DNA of 64,000 bases from Leptidea sinapis. Its lineage: Eukaryota > Arthropoda > Insecta > Lepidoptera > Pieridae. The notes beneath the pieces are model-generated. The model had not been told where the DNA came from, made no database searches, and saw only the letters and a list, made by a program, of their open reading frames with translations. This document shows, one piece after another, positions 20,571-30,590 of this stretch; positions within the stretch are counted from its first letter, which is position 1, and every line of letters starts with the position of its first letter. The stretch spans positions 11,990,501 to 12,054,500 of the forward strand of contig NC_066288.1 of assembly GCF_905404315.1 (NCBI RefSeq), in the 5' to 3' direction. The position numbers and the translations under genes are program-made.

Positions 20571-20718
20571 TTAATTTTTTTTTAACCCCTCGTTCTCAAA
20601 GGTGAAGGCCTCCTCTAGAGATTTCCAACTACCCCTGTTCTTTGCAGTCTCCATCCACTGTTCTCCGGCCACTTGTATGATATCATCAGACCACCGGGTT
20701 GATGGTCCATCTATTACA
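20571..20718 (-). mobile_element. RTE-like LINE tail
   Basis: The minus strand reads GPSTRWSDDIIQVAGEQWME then TAKNRGSWKSLEEAFTFEN and a stop. This is the RTE-type ending (RW.DDI..vAG..Wm..A..r..W..leEAf). The upstream reverse transcriptase is missing; a tRNA-headed repeat lies immediately upstream on the same strand. Confidence 0.75.
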
Positions 20719-20870
20719 CAAATAAAATTTGAAAAACAAAATTTTATGAATGATGCGGGATTCGAACCCACGATCTCCGGCGTTCCGTGCCGGTGCTCTA
20801 ACCAACTGAGCTAACCGTTCGAGTACCGCCTCGTTATAAAATTATGTTTGCTTTGTTCAACTTTCAGGTT
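20719..20870 (-). repeat. G repeat: tRNA-derived head
   Basis: On the minus strand the sequence has a tRNA-like D arm (gctcagttggttagagc), a perfect 5 bp anticodon stem (ccggc/gccgg) and box B (gggttcgaatccc). The acceptor stem does not pair and the base before the anticodon is C, not U, so this is a tRNA-derived SINE-like head and not a tRNA gene. Box A and box B could serve RNA polymerase III. Confidence 0.75.
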
Positions 20871-20955
20871 TTAAAAAAAAATTATTTGTGTATTAATCCT
20901 AGAAGTGAGGGTTATCACTTTAAAAACATAACATATTGTTTAGGTCCATCTATTG
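20871..20955 (+). repeat. G repeat body in opposite orientation
   Basis: ttaatcctagaagtgagggt and aaaacataacatattgttta match 40220-40265. It lies tail-to-tail with the tRNA head at 20719-20870, an inverted arrangement also seen near 57230-57430. Confidence 0.55.
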
Positions 20956-21487
20956 TCTGCAAGTCTAGCTACGTGACCAGCCACATATATGTTGTTAATA
21001 TGCAACGTAAAACTTAAAATAACTAAAGTAAACTAGTCGCGTCGTATTTATGTCAATAAATTTAGTTAATTAGTTAAATTTCAACCGCGTCCTTTGTAGA
21101 ATTGCGTTCAATCAACATTTATGCCAAAAATATAACAGAATCCGGTTTAACTTCATTTTCATTTCATATTTTCACTTATTAAATTATTTTATCACACTCA
21201 TTGAGAAAATGTTTACGAACATCTACACGATTCTCTCCACATGCTACCAAATTATCTTTTATTGGTGTTAGAGGTTACGTATTAAGACACGCCTGTGCCA
21301 TTTCACAATGTTTTGATAATATTCCTTTACGGCTTTACAAAAAAATTACTTTTAAAGAAAGAATATATCAGGAATATGCAAAATGTTGACTTTATCGCTG
21401 TCAACACTGTCAATAAGCAGCGTTCCAAAAAAAGCGAAATAAGTTACACGTCCGAATAAATCGAAGATGCATCCTTTGCCGCCTAGT
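20956..21487. other. Spacer with an unrecognised 62-codon frame
   Basis: The frame at 21201-21389 (MRKCLRTSTRFSPHATKLSF, then NIPLRLYKKITF) faintly recalls LINE C-terminal tails, but I cannot place it. The rest is AT-rich. Confidence 0.3.
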
Positions 21488-21812
21488 TCTTGCCGCCGAA
21501 TTCCACCACACGCACGACACACCACAAATTAGGATATCATCCCCACCATTTGAATGTGTGGTGGTCCTCCACAGTGCGGTTTTCAAAGACTTTTATTCCA
21601 CGTACTACAAAGCTGTGGAATGAGCTTCCTTGTGCGGTGTTTCCGAGACGATACGATATGGGTACCTTCAAAAAAAGCGCGTACACCTTCCTTAAAGGCC
21701 GACAACGCTCCTGTGATTTTTCTAGTGTTGCAAGAGAATGTGGGCGGCGGTGATCACTCAACACCCGTTGACCCGTTGACCCGTACGCTCGTTTGGCTTC
21801 CATTTGTATAAA
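21488..21812 (+). mobile_element. A-type LINE 3' end, well preserved
   Basis: It starts in LIPAAEF-like codons and reads TTRHKLGYHPHHLNVW, FIPRTTKLWNELPCAVFP, MGTFKKSAYTFLKGRQRSC and RECGRR, then a stop near 21753. The usual UTR follows, with a duplicated gttgacccgttgacccg. No A-tail terminus TCCAT remains. Confidence 0.85.
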
Positions 21813-22185
21813 AAAATTCTTATTCTGAGATGTAACTTACTACCAAGTTTATTTATAGGCCCGATAAGTTATAGTACTCGTATTTGAATTATGAAGAATG
21901 CTAATGTAACTTAATCTTCTACTCGATGTGTTCTTCATTGCTGAAGGTCATCTCCACTATGGTCAACTTAATACCAAATATATAAATGGATTGCCAGATA
22001 ATTAACAAAACGTATTTATTTGAACGGGAAATATAAAGTTAATTAAATATCTCTATTTGCAACAACTGTTAATGTGTAAACTAACCTGGATATTAAAACT
22101 GTCATAATTGTGATTTCACGTAACATAGAAATCCCTGGCGATAACTTACCCCGATAAGTCCTCATGAGATTACTTGGTAATAGTT
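21813..22185. other. AT-rich spacer
   Basis: Nothing recognised. Confidence 0.4.
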
Positions 22186-22430
22186 TCCATTTCAGCCGGA
22201 AGACGTCCACTGCTGGACAAAGGCCTCCCCCAAAGATCGCCATGACGATCGGTCTTGCGCTGCCCTCATCCAACCTAATCTGGCGATCCTGACTAGATCG
22301 GTGGTCCATCTTGTGGGAGGACTTTACTGCCGCAACGGCCATCTGTCCGTCGAGCTATGTCACCTGCCCACTGCCACTTCAGTTTCGCAACTATTTGGGC
22401 TATGTCGGTGACTGTGATTATTACGTATTT
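22186..22430 (-). mobile_element. H-type (RTE-like) LINE tail
   Basis: On the minus strand it carries AQIVAKLKWQWAGDIARRTD then GRCGSKVL, followed by a ~50 bp deletion that removes the RRSVG block. It ends in the typical gaggcctttgtccagcagtg-like sequence (complement near 22205). Confidence 0.8.
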
Positions 22431-22554
22431 TCGTTTTGACGAATAAATTAAAAAAATATGCGAGAATTTATGGACGAACGTGAACGGAGGGAAATTTCTG
22501 CAACAAATATTATACAAATATAACACATTGTACAGAATTTGCTAATACTATGGC

Positions 22555-22660
22555 TGTCTCTGATTGATACAGATAGCGATGGAGATGCACTGTGGATCCC
22601 TTCTGCCCCAGCTAGGGGATACAGGAATTTAATGATTGCAGCCTAGATTTCGAAAGAAAG
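22555..22660 (+). mobile_element. Possible LINE 3' fragment
   Basis: ccttctgccccagctagggg resembles a 3' UTR segment I recall from lepidopteran LINEs. It is followed by GAAA-type short repeats near 22638. Confidence 0.3.
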
Positions 22661-22804
22661 AAATTAGTAAGAAAGAGTATAATTAATAAATGAGACCAAT
22701 TTTTTTTAAAATTCCGTTATTGTGAGAGCCATGGTCCTGTCTATCATCAACGTGAACATAGGCGATCCAACGCATTCCGCCTGTTGACGACCAGCGATAT
22801 AGTA

Positions 22805-22992
22805 GTAGTTGGTTTTTGAGTATGGTATGGTATGGTACGGTATAGGGGCTCCTGTTTCCGCAATTAAACCACTAGCATGGGTCCATTTTGCGTGCAGTAA
22901 TGGCCAGTTACTCCAACCAGCCCAGCTCCTTCCAGAAGTTCAGAACATTCCTGGGGTGTTCACAGACTTCTTGGAGTGACCTCGGTTTTTGA
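22805..22992 (-). mobile_element. LINE 3' fragment with pentanucleotide tail
   Basis: A (tatgg)n run at about 22820-22842 is followed by a GC-richer block (tgcagtaatggccagttact ... ttccagaagttcagaac). This layout fits an antisense LINE 3' UTR ending in short tandem repeats. Confidence 0.45.
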
Positions 22993-23272
22993 GTAATCAT
23001 TACAAATTACTAAAATATTTTTTTATTATATAAGAAGAAAAAAAACAATCTTTAAATATTTCCTTCAAAAATTTTTGCTCACTATGAACACAACTCAAGC
23101 CTACTAGATTCTGAAAATGCTTTGAAAGCTAAGCTGCAACTTACTTGGGCATGCGCAATACGTACCTGTTAGGAACATAATCACTTATTTCGATGCTTTG
23201 AGGGTGGGAAATACAATCGAAAGGCTTGAGTATACAAATATTGTTTTCATTCTACATTATTTATATTGTATA

Positions 23273-23465
23273 CTAGCGGACTCGACAGACGTTGTTCTGT
23301 TATAAAAAAAAACTCTTGCGGATGGAATTTCTTCAAATCCGTTCTTAGCTGATCTCTACTCGGCGAAAGGAATATTTCTACCAAATTTCAAGTCTCTACG
23401 CCTTATGGTTCCAGAGATATCGTGATGATTGACTATATACGTGGAAATCTCTTATATACATATAG
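23273..23465 (-). mobile_element. Helitron fragment
   Basis: The minus strand ends ...acagaacaacgtctgtcgag, tccgCTAG|T: a 5 bp hairpin (acaga/tctgt) just before CTAG. The 5' part (catcacgatatctctggaac) is recognisable, but the outer end is not clear. Confidence 0.65.
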
Positions 23466-23835
23466 ACTCGCTGATCCAACAGACGCTGTTCTGTCAATGG
23501 AAAATAAATCAAAATGTATATAGTATGTTATTCTTCACAGATAGACATATGCCATCGCGGACTTTACTGTAGACCTATATAAGACTATTAAGACACATTT
23601 CTACCATACAATATTTTGTAATATCTCAAAAAGCTCCCAGACGGTTTACTTTTCCCGACACCTCCAACAAATACCTTTCGTATGTACAAAAATATATAAA
23701 AACACTTAACAAATTATATAATAAAACCTTCCTCGAGAACCACGCTATCCATTGTTGAAAACAGCAGGACTATGCGTGCAGTAGTTTTAGAGAACAGACA
23801 GACAGACGCGGCAGGGGACTTATAATATGTAGTGA
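23466..23835 (-). mobile_element. Non-autonomous Helitron
   Basis: The 5' end on the minus strand is A|TCACTACATATTATAAGTCC. Near the 3' end is the hairpin acaga-acagcg-tctgt and then ggatcagcgag, a mutated CTAG. It is a sibling of the interrupted copy at 14770-15557 and sits end to end with the Helitron fragment above. Confidence 0.75.
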
Positions 23836-23989
23836 TTATATGTATTGATCATCGATCAGAAAAACTTAACTCTCCCAAAGACTGAAGCTTGTGCGTTTAC
23901 TACAAAAAAAAACCCATGTGTCATATCACCGCTCTTCAACAACCCTTAAAGCCTCGCCTAGTATCGGAATCCTGGTTCTCGAGCGTTTG

Positions 23990-24415
23990 CCCGCGGTCGT
24001 TGGGAAGGCAAAGCCAAATTGACTTCGAAGAAGCTGGTCGTCATAAATAGAGCACGACAATACTTCAAGCTGGCCCACATTCTAGCGCAGACCGGCCACT
24101 TCAAGTGCCGCGTGCCACACAGAGCTGAATTGTCGGGGACCCAGTGCTCTGTGAACGGCCAGATAATTTGGCGTTGCGTCGCTTGATAGTGTGTATTCTA
24201 CCGCATTTACCACGGGGAGTGTTCCGAAGAGCTGTTTGACTTGATTCCTGCCGCCGAATTCCACCTTAGCACGACACGCCACAAATTAGGATATCATTTC
24301 CACCATCTGTATGTGTAACGTTGCATACAATGCGGTTTTCAAGAAGAAATTTTCTTCCACGTACGACAAGCTGTGGAATGAGTCTTCTTGTGCGGTGTTT
24401 CCAGGACAGATGTAT
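23990..24415 (+). mobile_element. A-type LINE, longest reverse transcriptase remnant
   Basis: It extends further upstream than other A copies. LTSKKLVVINRARQYFKLAH precedes a deletion, then LSGDPVLCERPDNLALRR and, after a frameshift, ECSEELFDLIPAAEF, TRHKLGYHF and FPPTYDKLWNESSCAVFP-like codons. It stops at tgtttccaggaca, where a G repeat begins. Clearly dead. Confidence 0.8.
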
Positions 24416-24560
24416 GTACGACCCGTGCCTCTCGGGTTCCGTCCGAACGTTCTACCAACTGACCCAACGGTCCGAGTAACGCATTTACCGTAAATCTTGA
24501 TATATCTTGTCCAACTCTCAGGTTGTGGCTCCATGTATTGGGTCTACTTTACAGTTCATC
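24416..24560 (-). repeat. G repeat: tRNA-derived head, degraded
   Basis: On the minus strand, gttactcggaccgttgggtc corresponds to the D-arm region and gaacgttcggacgg to the anticodon region. A body end (caacctgagagttggacaag) follows at 24500-24535. It fused to the A-type LINE at 24415. Confidence 0.55.
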
Positions 24561-25180
24561 TGTCTTTTTTAAGTCCTTCGGTTTGATTTGTTTTGATTGA
24601 TAACTTCGAGATAACTAATATTACTTTTCTTCAATATTTAAACTAAACATTCAGGTACGAAAAAGTAATAGGCATTAAGGCATAAAAGGCATTTATTTTC
24701 TCATAATTGATTCCTTTAGAATCCTTACTTTGTGTATCTTTATTTTTGAGGTATCCGATTATCGAATAAGTCAAATATTCGGTATCGCAAAGAGATGTTT
24801 TAATAATTGTAAAAGCGTAGTTATATTCCGTCATGCGATTGCGTGTGCGTTTGGTTTATTGATATAAGTGCTTTCTGTAAACAAGCCCATTGTTATAAAG
24901 GAGCAATTTGTTTTAACTACAGAATGGGCTTTATATAATTTTGTGTGGCAATATTCATTCTCTTTCTGGAAGTAATATATTACTTTAAGAATTACATTTG
25001 GTAAGTTCCAACTAAAATTGTATAAATATTGAATAGGCTAAGTTGTTAAATGATTTAAAAGATGGGCTGGGAGTTTCTTGTCACCTTTCCTCCCCATCTG
25101 ATGTAGCATCTAAGTGTTATTGCAATATGTTAATATGTTATTGTCACTCCCGATAGTAAATAAATATATTTATATTTCTA
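24561..25180. other. Spacer with two LINE 3' scraps
   Basis: About 24640-24730 resembles the tail of the S-type LINE (aaaaggcatttattttctca, on the minus strand). About 25065-25170 (ctgggagtttcttgtcacc and taaataaatatatt) resembles another LINE 3' UTR. The rest is unassigned. Confidence 0.4.
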
Positions 25181-25188
25181 TATACATG

Positions 25189-25511
25189 CAGTGGCGTGCA
25201 TACCATGTAAGCAATAAGGCAGTGCCTACCTCGTTAAGAACCTACATAAATAAAGCACTAATGTTAAAGTAGATTTAGATTAATTTGGTTCTGTAATTCT
25301 ATAACCAAACTTTTGTTGAACATCCACTCATATTTTTTTTGCTTACGCTAGATCCTAAATAGCTACGGTAGTCTCCAGACTGCACATTCGATATACAACT
25401 TCAATATTTAAACTTCAAAACCGTCGGACTACAACAACTCAACTACGATTATTTAAATCTAGCCTACTACTAATAGTGCCTACCTTTCGAGAAAACCAAT
25501 GCACGCCCCTG
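25189..25511. mobile_element. T-type hAT-like MITE with perfect 8 bp duplication
   Basis: The ends are CAGTGGCGTGCAT and its inverted partner (ATGCACGCCCCTG), with the CAG start usual for hAT elements. TATACATG flanks both sides exactly (25181-25188 and 25512-25519), the 8 bp duplication typical of hAT transposition. It is 323 bp with no transposase. A broken relative lies at 45253-45311. Confidence 0.85.
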
Positions 25512-25565
25512 TATACATGTAACATATTAATAAGTTTTTCTTTGGATTTCTTATGAATTTTTAAA

Positions 25566-25945
25566 ATGTCAAGTTTAAAATGCGGAACGCAGACGTGGTC
25601 GCTGACTATGGGCCTTATGAGGAAGCTCATGGTCGCTCAGAGGGCAATGGCTATGTTCGGAGTTTCATTGCGAGATCGAATCAGAAATGAAGAGATTTGT
25701 AGGAGAACCAAAGTAATAGCTCAGGTGATTGTGAAACTCAGGTGGCAGGGCATATAGCTCGACGGACAGAAGACCGTTGTGGCAGTAAAGTCCTTGAATG
25801 GCAACCACGTACTGGAAGGCGCAGTGTTCGTAGGCCTCCAACAGATAGACCGATGATCTGGTCAAGATCACCTGAATAGGTTGGAAGAACACAGGATCGA
25901 TCGTCGTGGAGATCTTTAGGGGAGGCCTTTTTGAAAGTCAAAGTC
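25566..25945 (+). mobile_element. H-type (RTE-like) LINE tail
   Basis: The plus strand reads SLKCGTQTWSLTMGLMRKLM, VAQRAMAMFGVSLRDRIRN, then EEICRRTKVIAQVIVKLRWQ. A frameshift by deletion removes WAGH; the tail (ARRTEDRCGSKVLEWQPRTG and GRPPTDRP) follows in another frame. It ends near ggaggcctttttgaaagtc. Confidence 0.85.
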
Positions 25946-26109
25946 GAACTCAACGATTATAAGCTTTTCTCCGTAAGACCTTTAAAACGAAGTGTACCTA
26001 TCGTAGTTGCTGTGGAATAAAATTTCCTTCGCCATCTATGTGCTTTATATATATAGATGTATTTACAAAAATAATTATTACAAGAGGATTCTGTTTGGCG
26101 GCTTGTTAA

Positions 26110-26325
26110 GGACTACAGGGCTTCGATAACTTTTTCTGTACTTAAGCAGTAGCTAGTGAAATTTGCGAGTTAACGTTTTGTCTCAAAGTGACGAAGTCAA
26201 TTACAATGCAGCTTCAAATGGTTCAAACTAGAATCCTAAAAGGCCTTGCAATGTAATGTACAGGGCGTATCACTTAAAATCAAAGAAGGCTTTGCTCGTC
26301 TCGTCCATTTTTTTCATTAAACAAA
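26110..26325 (+). repeat. B repeat, strongly degraded
   Basis: It keeps agtagctagtgaaattt, gttttgtctcaaagtgacg, aatcctaaaaggccttgcaa and gcgtatcactt ... tgctcgtctcgtcc, then an A/T-rich end. Confidence 0.65.
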
Positions 26326-26334
26326 TTATTTTTA

Positions 26335-27060
26335 GTGATCTTTTTATTTATAGGAACATTAACGAATTTGCTAGAAACTGCGATAATCATAATGTTAACA
26401 CTAGAAACAAACATAAACTTCTTATGAATATTATTGAATTAGGCGTTACTTTGCGGAAATCCATAATTATACAAATGATTTAAGTTTTCTTTAGTGTTAA
26501 TTCCGCCAAATTTCTCGTGCCAGATTTTGGTGAGACAACACGTCCTGAGGATGCCTCGTGTAGAGGCGAAACACGTGTCGAATTGTTTTAAACACAAATA
26601 TTGGCGGAATTAACACTAAAGAAAACTTAAATCATTTGTATAAACTTCTTATGACTACTACTTGGGTAAGTCGAGTTAGTTAGTCTTTTATCGGGCGATG
26701 AATATGCTTTTACAACATGATTCCAAAAAATATACAAAACAAATGTGTAGCGAAATTTAAAAAAAAATGTTACAAACGTTTATGTAGTAAAGGTTACTTA
26801 CTTTAACATAAACGATTTTCTTAATAATATAACAAAGCCTGAGAATGGAGCTAACAGCCTCAAGCTATTTAATTATAAATCTAATAAATTTATTGTACGA
26901 TATAACATACTGTAACTAAATAAAAGCCTGCTAAGTTTCTTGCGCCTATTCTTAGGTCTGAGGCATAGAATGGTTTCAGTGATTTTAAATACTATTTTGA
27001 ATAGATTCTGCATACGATTACATGTTATGGTTATATATACATTCGTATCGTCTCGCAAGG
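26335..27060 (+). mobile_element. K-type LINE tail interrupted by a foldback element
   Basis: The codons NEFARNCDNHNVNTRNKHKL precede the insertion; after it come TTWVSRVS.SFIGR and the decayed end matching 45574-45789. K is a Jockey/CR1-like reverse transcriptase C-terminus with three other copies in the window. The insertion occupies ~26428-26639. Confidence 0.8.
26428..26639. mobile_element. Foldback element with 42 bp perfect inverted repeats
   Basis: Arms at 26468-26509 and 26601-26642 are perfectly complementary over 42 bases. The 15 bp ataaacttcttatga occurs at 26413-26427 and 26640-26654; uninterrupted K copies at 45553 and 51889 have this site once, so the repeat is a real target-site duplication. 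The loop holds CTGAGGA, a 5 bp stem (gcctc/gaggc) and GAAAC, followed by acgtgtc. This resembles a hammerhead ribozyme core as known from Penelope-like elements. Class is inferred, not shown. Confidence 0.7.
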
Positions 27061-27790
27061 AATTAGCTGGTCTTTTAAAATTTCTATTACCTACTTACTT
27101 ACTTAGATTTTATAATAACTAAGATTATATAAATAATCATTGGTAATCCTAGTTTCTGCTGTTTTAGAGGAGGCCTATTAGTTGGTTCAATCATTCTTGC
27201 ACCCTTCTTCAAACATACAAACAAAGGTTTAATATTTAATCAACAGTTCAGTTTTACGGAGTCCGGATGTATTTAAAAATTAACACGAAACGTAATTCCA
27301 AATATTCTACCTTTGTTTTAAAATTTACATGGGGCTTCCGTTGTAAGAGATAAGATTTCATTTAAATATTTATTTTAATGATAGTGTTTATGAAACAGAT
27401 TTTAAATTTGTTTATATTTGTTTTGGCGTAAATTCTTTACAGTACCTTACACATGACACGACTCATGTTAAACGTTCAATAACAGGTCTAGCAAAAAGTA
27501 TTTTCGCAAAAATTAAGAAATATACTTTTACTAAACTCTCCTTGGCTGTACTGTTTGTACAAAAAGGAAACATTAGTCAATTAATGTTGTTTCCAACTAT
27601 TTTTCATTTCTGTACTATTGTATCTGGCTGATTTTAAAACATTAAAAAGGTCACCTTCAAAAATACTAAGGAATCAGTAAATAATAGTTGTATCCAGCTA
27701 TTTTTCCTAACAAAATGAGTAAATGTTATGAAGAAACTCGATATAATATATTAAAATTTAATTACAAAAATATTAATGCGTAAGAGTAGT
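27061..27790. other. AT-rich spacer, no gene
   Basis: Nothing recognised over ~730 bp. Confidence 0.4.
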
Positions 27791-27794
27791 AGAT

Positions 27795-28005
27795 AGTTGG
27801 AGTAAGCGTTCTCCATCTGTGAATTGTGATGTAAATGACGCGCCGCGCTCAGGTTGCTTCGTTCCGGATAAGATGGATGCCATTTTTGAATAAGTTTAGT
27901 ATGATCTGCATATCGTGACGTCATTGCTGAAGAACTGGGAAACGACCACATAACAGTTTGTACCCATTGTAAAAACCTAGGTTTACCAAAAATCTCGATT
28001 TTTTA
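27795..28005 (+). pseudogene. mariner transposase N-terminal remnant
   Basis: One frame reads VNDAPRSGCFVPDKMDAIFE, then stops; after a frameshift near 27915 it reads RDVIAEELGNDHITVCTH and KNLGLPK. This is the second helix-turn-helix region of mariner transposases. It ends where a B repeat begins, so the B insertion probably cut it. The minus-strand open frame at 27751-27951 is its shadow. Confidence 0.75.
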
Positions 28006-28007
28006 AT

Positions 28008-28360
28008 GACAACAAAGAAAGAGACGAGCAGGCCGTTCAGCTGATGGTAATTGATACGCAATGCCCATTACAATTCAGTGCCGCTCAGGATTCTTGACGA
28101 ACCTAAAAATTGTGAGCGGCACTACAATTGCGCTCGTCATCTTGAGACATAAGAAGTTAAGTCTCATTTGCCCAGTAATTTCACTAGCTATGACGCCCTG
28201 ACGACCGACACATAATAATGCTTACACATTACTGTTTCACGGCAGAAAAAGGCGCAGTTGTGGTACCCATAACCTATCTGGCATCCTGAACAAAGGAGCC
28301 TCCTACTGGAAAACGCACCGATGACACCCTTGAGCCTGTGACTTCCTTATTCTTATTATG
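28008..28360 (-). repeat. B repeat with extended head
   Basis: A near full-length B copy from gacgagcaggccgttcagct to gagcctcctactgg, followed by the extension cgatgacacccttgagcc. The tail side begins aaagaaag instead of a T run. It lies inside or at the end of the mariner remnant. Confidence 0.85.
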
Positions 28361-28672
28361 TCCCGGAGAAGCACAGGGCAATTTAGGTGCCATATAAGCT
28401 TACTGAAGGAAATCTAATGAACCGTGTACTCAAGGACGCCTGAAAAGGTCGTGGTCAACGATGGGTCAGGCTTCACAGACTGTGACAAAACCCAGGCTCT
28501 TCTATACTTATAGAATAAAGAGGAAATTTATTATTATTGGAAGCTACACTATTCCCGGATTATATAGGCTTTGTAATATTTTCAAAAAAAAAATTTGGGA
28601 TCTCCTATAATTATTCTTTAAATCTCGTGCGCTGCGAAAAGTATTGATAATAGAATAAAATAAATCTTATAA
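28361..28672. other. Probable LINE 3' UTR and AT-rich spacer
   Basis: ttatgtcccggagaagcaca and the end aggaaatttattattattgg look like a LINE 3' UTR with a TTA-repeat tail, but no coding part confirms it. Confidence 0.35.
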
Positions 28673-28915
28673 CTATATTAACAATACTACGACTACTATA
28701 TAATTAAAACTATCATTACGTGGAAGCGTACCAAGAATACTGGCAGCATTACCGCGTTGGATAGTAAGGCTGATCCGTTGACCGAAATAGCTACCAGCGC
28801 TTGGGTTTCCAGTAGCCTTATTGAGGCGCGAAGATAGTATTTTGAACATTCTCCGCGCCTCTGGGCCCCACGGGCCAAGTGTCTCGACACCAAACGGCAC
28901 AAAGAATAAAATTAT
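28673..28915 (-). mobile_element. LINE reverse transcriptase tail ('VPFGVETLGPWGP' type)
   Basis: The minus strand is open and reads MPFGVETLGPWGPEARRMFK, ILSSRLNKATGNPSAGSYF, GQRISLTIQRGNAASILGTL and PRNDSFN. It is the best-kept of three copies of this ending in the window. Confidence 0.8.
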
Positions 28916-28966
28916 TTACTACGACGTAGCAGAACATATGATTATTTAAAAAGTGTCGCGACAGCA

Positions 28967-29446
28967 CCCCTACTAATACTATAAATGTGAATGTAAGTTT
29001 GTTTGTTACACTTTCCCGCCTAAACCACTGAACCTTTTTTGATGAAATTTAGTACAGAGATAGACAAGAGCTTAGGAAAGAATATATTTTAAAGAACATA
29101 GCGAATAAAAGGCTTGGCGGGGTTGAAATAGGGAGTGGAAGTTTGTATAAAAGTTTGTAGTTGTATTTAGGCACTTGATAAGAAATAAATAAATATTTAT
29201 TCCAGCATTTTAAGGATGAGACCTGTGTGGGTTGAAAAAGGGGGATGAAAATTCTATTGTTGTTAGCTTATAAAAATGTGTTAACCACAGCAGTCTGTAG
29301 TGTATTCTTTACAAAGTATTGCGCACGAAGTCGCGGATAAAAGCTAATGTTATAAATGTTCTTTTATTTTAAAATTTTATTTGAAAGGTCGCTACTACGT
29401 CCTCAGTCCTGAGTGTACGCGAACGAAGTCGCGGGGTATCAGCTAG
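28967..29446 (+). mobile_element. Non-autonomous Helitron with two 3' ends
   Basis: The 5' end is ccCCTACTAATACTATAAATG, a mutated form of the TCCCTACTAATATTATAAATG start (one base changed). The end gaagtcgcggggtatcagCTAG|T is at 29446. A second, earlier end (gaagtcgcggataaaagCTAA|T) lies at 29347, 99 bp upstream. The bulk matches 53849-54215. Confidence 0.8.
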
Positions 29447-29642
29447 TTCACCATAAGTGATGCTAAGCGAATGGTAGGATTAAATGGGAATTTTGAGCTT
29501 TTACAATAGGAATTCATACGGCCTTAAAAATAAAAACGGCTAAAGTTATACCTGAGCGTGAACCAAGAATATGTTAAATATTTTCAAATAGACATTTTGC
29601 TTTCTACTTCAGAATTGTCATTGTAATGACATAGACATAACT

Positions 29643-29947
29643 TCTAATATATAAAATTCTCGTGTCATGGTGTTAAACATTGAACTCCTCCGAAACGGCT
29701 TGACCGATTCTCATGAAATTTTGAGTGCATATTGGGTAGGTCTGAGAATCGGACAACATCTATTTTTCATCCCCCTAAATGTGAAGGGTGGTCCACACGA
29801 TTTTTTTTTTTTGACATTTGTTTTTAATTTTTTTTTGATTATGAGTCAGCATTAAAAAATACATACAACTTCACCCATCTACGATCAACAGTTACTTTTG
29901 TATCGCGATTTTAATATCGGCAATACAACGTTTGCTGGGTCAGCTAG
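29643..29947 (+). mobile_element. Non-autonomous Helitron, complete
   Basis: It starts TCTAATATATAAAATTCTCG and ends tttgctgggtcagCTAG|T. The interior matches the minus-strand copy at 14376-14688. It is 305 bp and has no coding content. Confidence 0.8.
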
Positions 29948-30109
29948 TTTATATATATATTGACAGTGTTGTCAATAGTCAGTATAGTCTCAGTATAGTC
30001 AACATTTTCCATATTCTTGGCTTGTTCTCAGGTATAACTTTATGCCAAGTTTATTTGTAAGGCCGTTAGAGTTTTGGGTTAAATAAAAAATCCTGTGCAT
30101 CACTTAATT

Positions 30110-30265
30110 ACAGTTTACTACACCATATTACCCCTGGAACTAACTGGAACCTGATTCCCCCGCCCCCTCGGGCTCGTCCTGTTGCGTCAGTACGGTTTGC
30201 AGTTGTATTACCGTTATATACATATCGTGATATTTTCATGCTATCACTGCTTTGTTTTTTAAATT
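30110..30265 (+). repeat. R repeat, copy 1
   Basis: ctgattcccccgccccctcg, ggctcgtcctgttgcgtcag and tacggtttgcagttgtatt match 59745-59890. The GC-rich start suggests a LINE 5' region or a short element; class unknown. Confidence 0.5.
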
Positions 30266-30289
30266 TTCATTGTAACGTTTTATAAAAAA

Positions 30290-30590
30290 ATGGCTCTGTC
30301 GTAAATCCTATTACTCCACTGCTGAATATCTAAATGATCGGGCAGGGCCTGGGACTAGATTGTGATTATTTTATAGCGATAGAAATGACTGTACAATATT
30401 GTATATTTTTATTGAAAAGAGCGCAAAAAAAGAATGCTGGGAGAGTTTCTTGCGCCGCTTCTTCTCTTTCCGAAGCGGTAGAAGTATCTAGTAGTATAAG
30501 AAATGACATCAAAAAGAATTCTAAAGGAATCAATTTTGAGAAAATAAATGCCTTTTATGCCTTTTTATGCCTTTGTTGCTTATAGTTCTG
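30290..30590 (+). mobile_element. S-type LINE 3' end
   Basis: ggcctgggactagattgtga, gggagagtttcttgcgccgc, ttcttctctttccgaagcgg and agaattctaaaggaatcaat match an inverted copy at 49965-50225. These are the terminal codons and 3' UTR of a CR1-like LINE I recall from other Lepidoptera. The 83-codon frame here is incidental. Confidence 0.6.

Noticed and set aside
20740..20820. tRNA gene
   Set aside because: D arm, anticodon stem and box B are present, but the acceptor stem does not pair, the base before the anticodon is not U, and the sequence continues into a repeat body found elsewhere.
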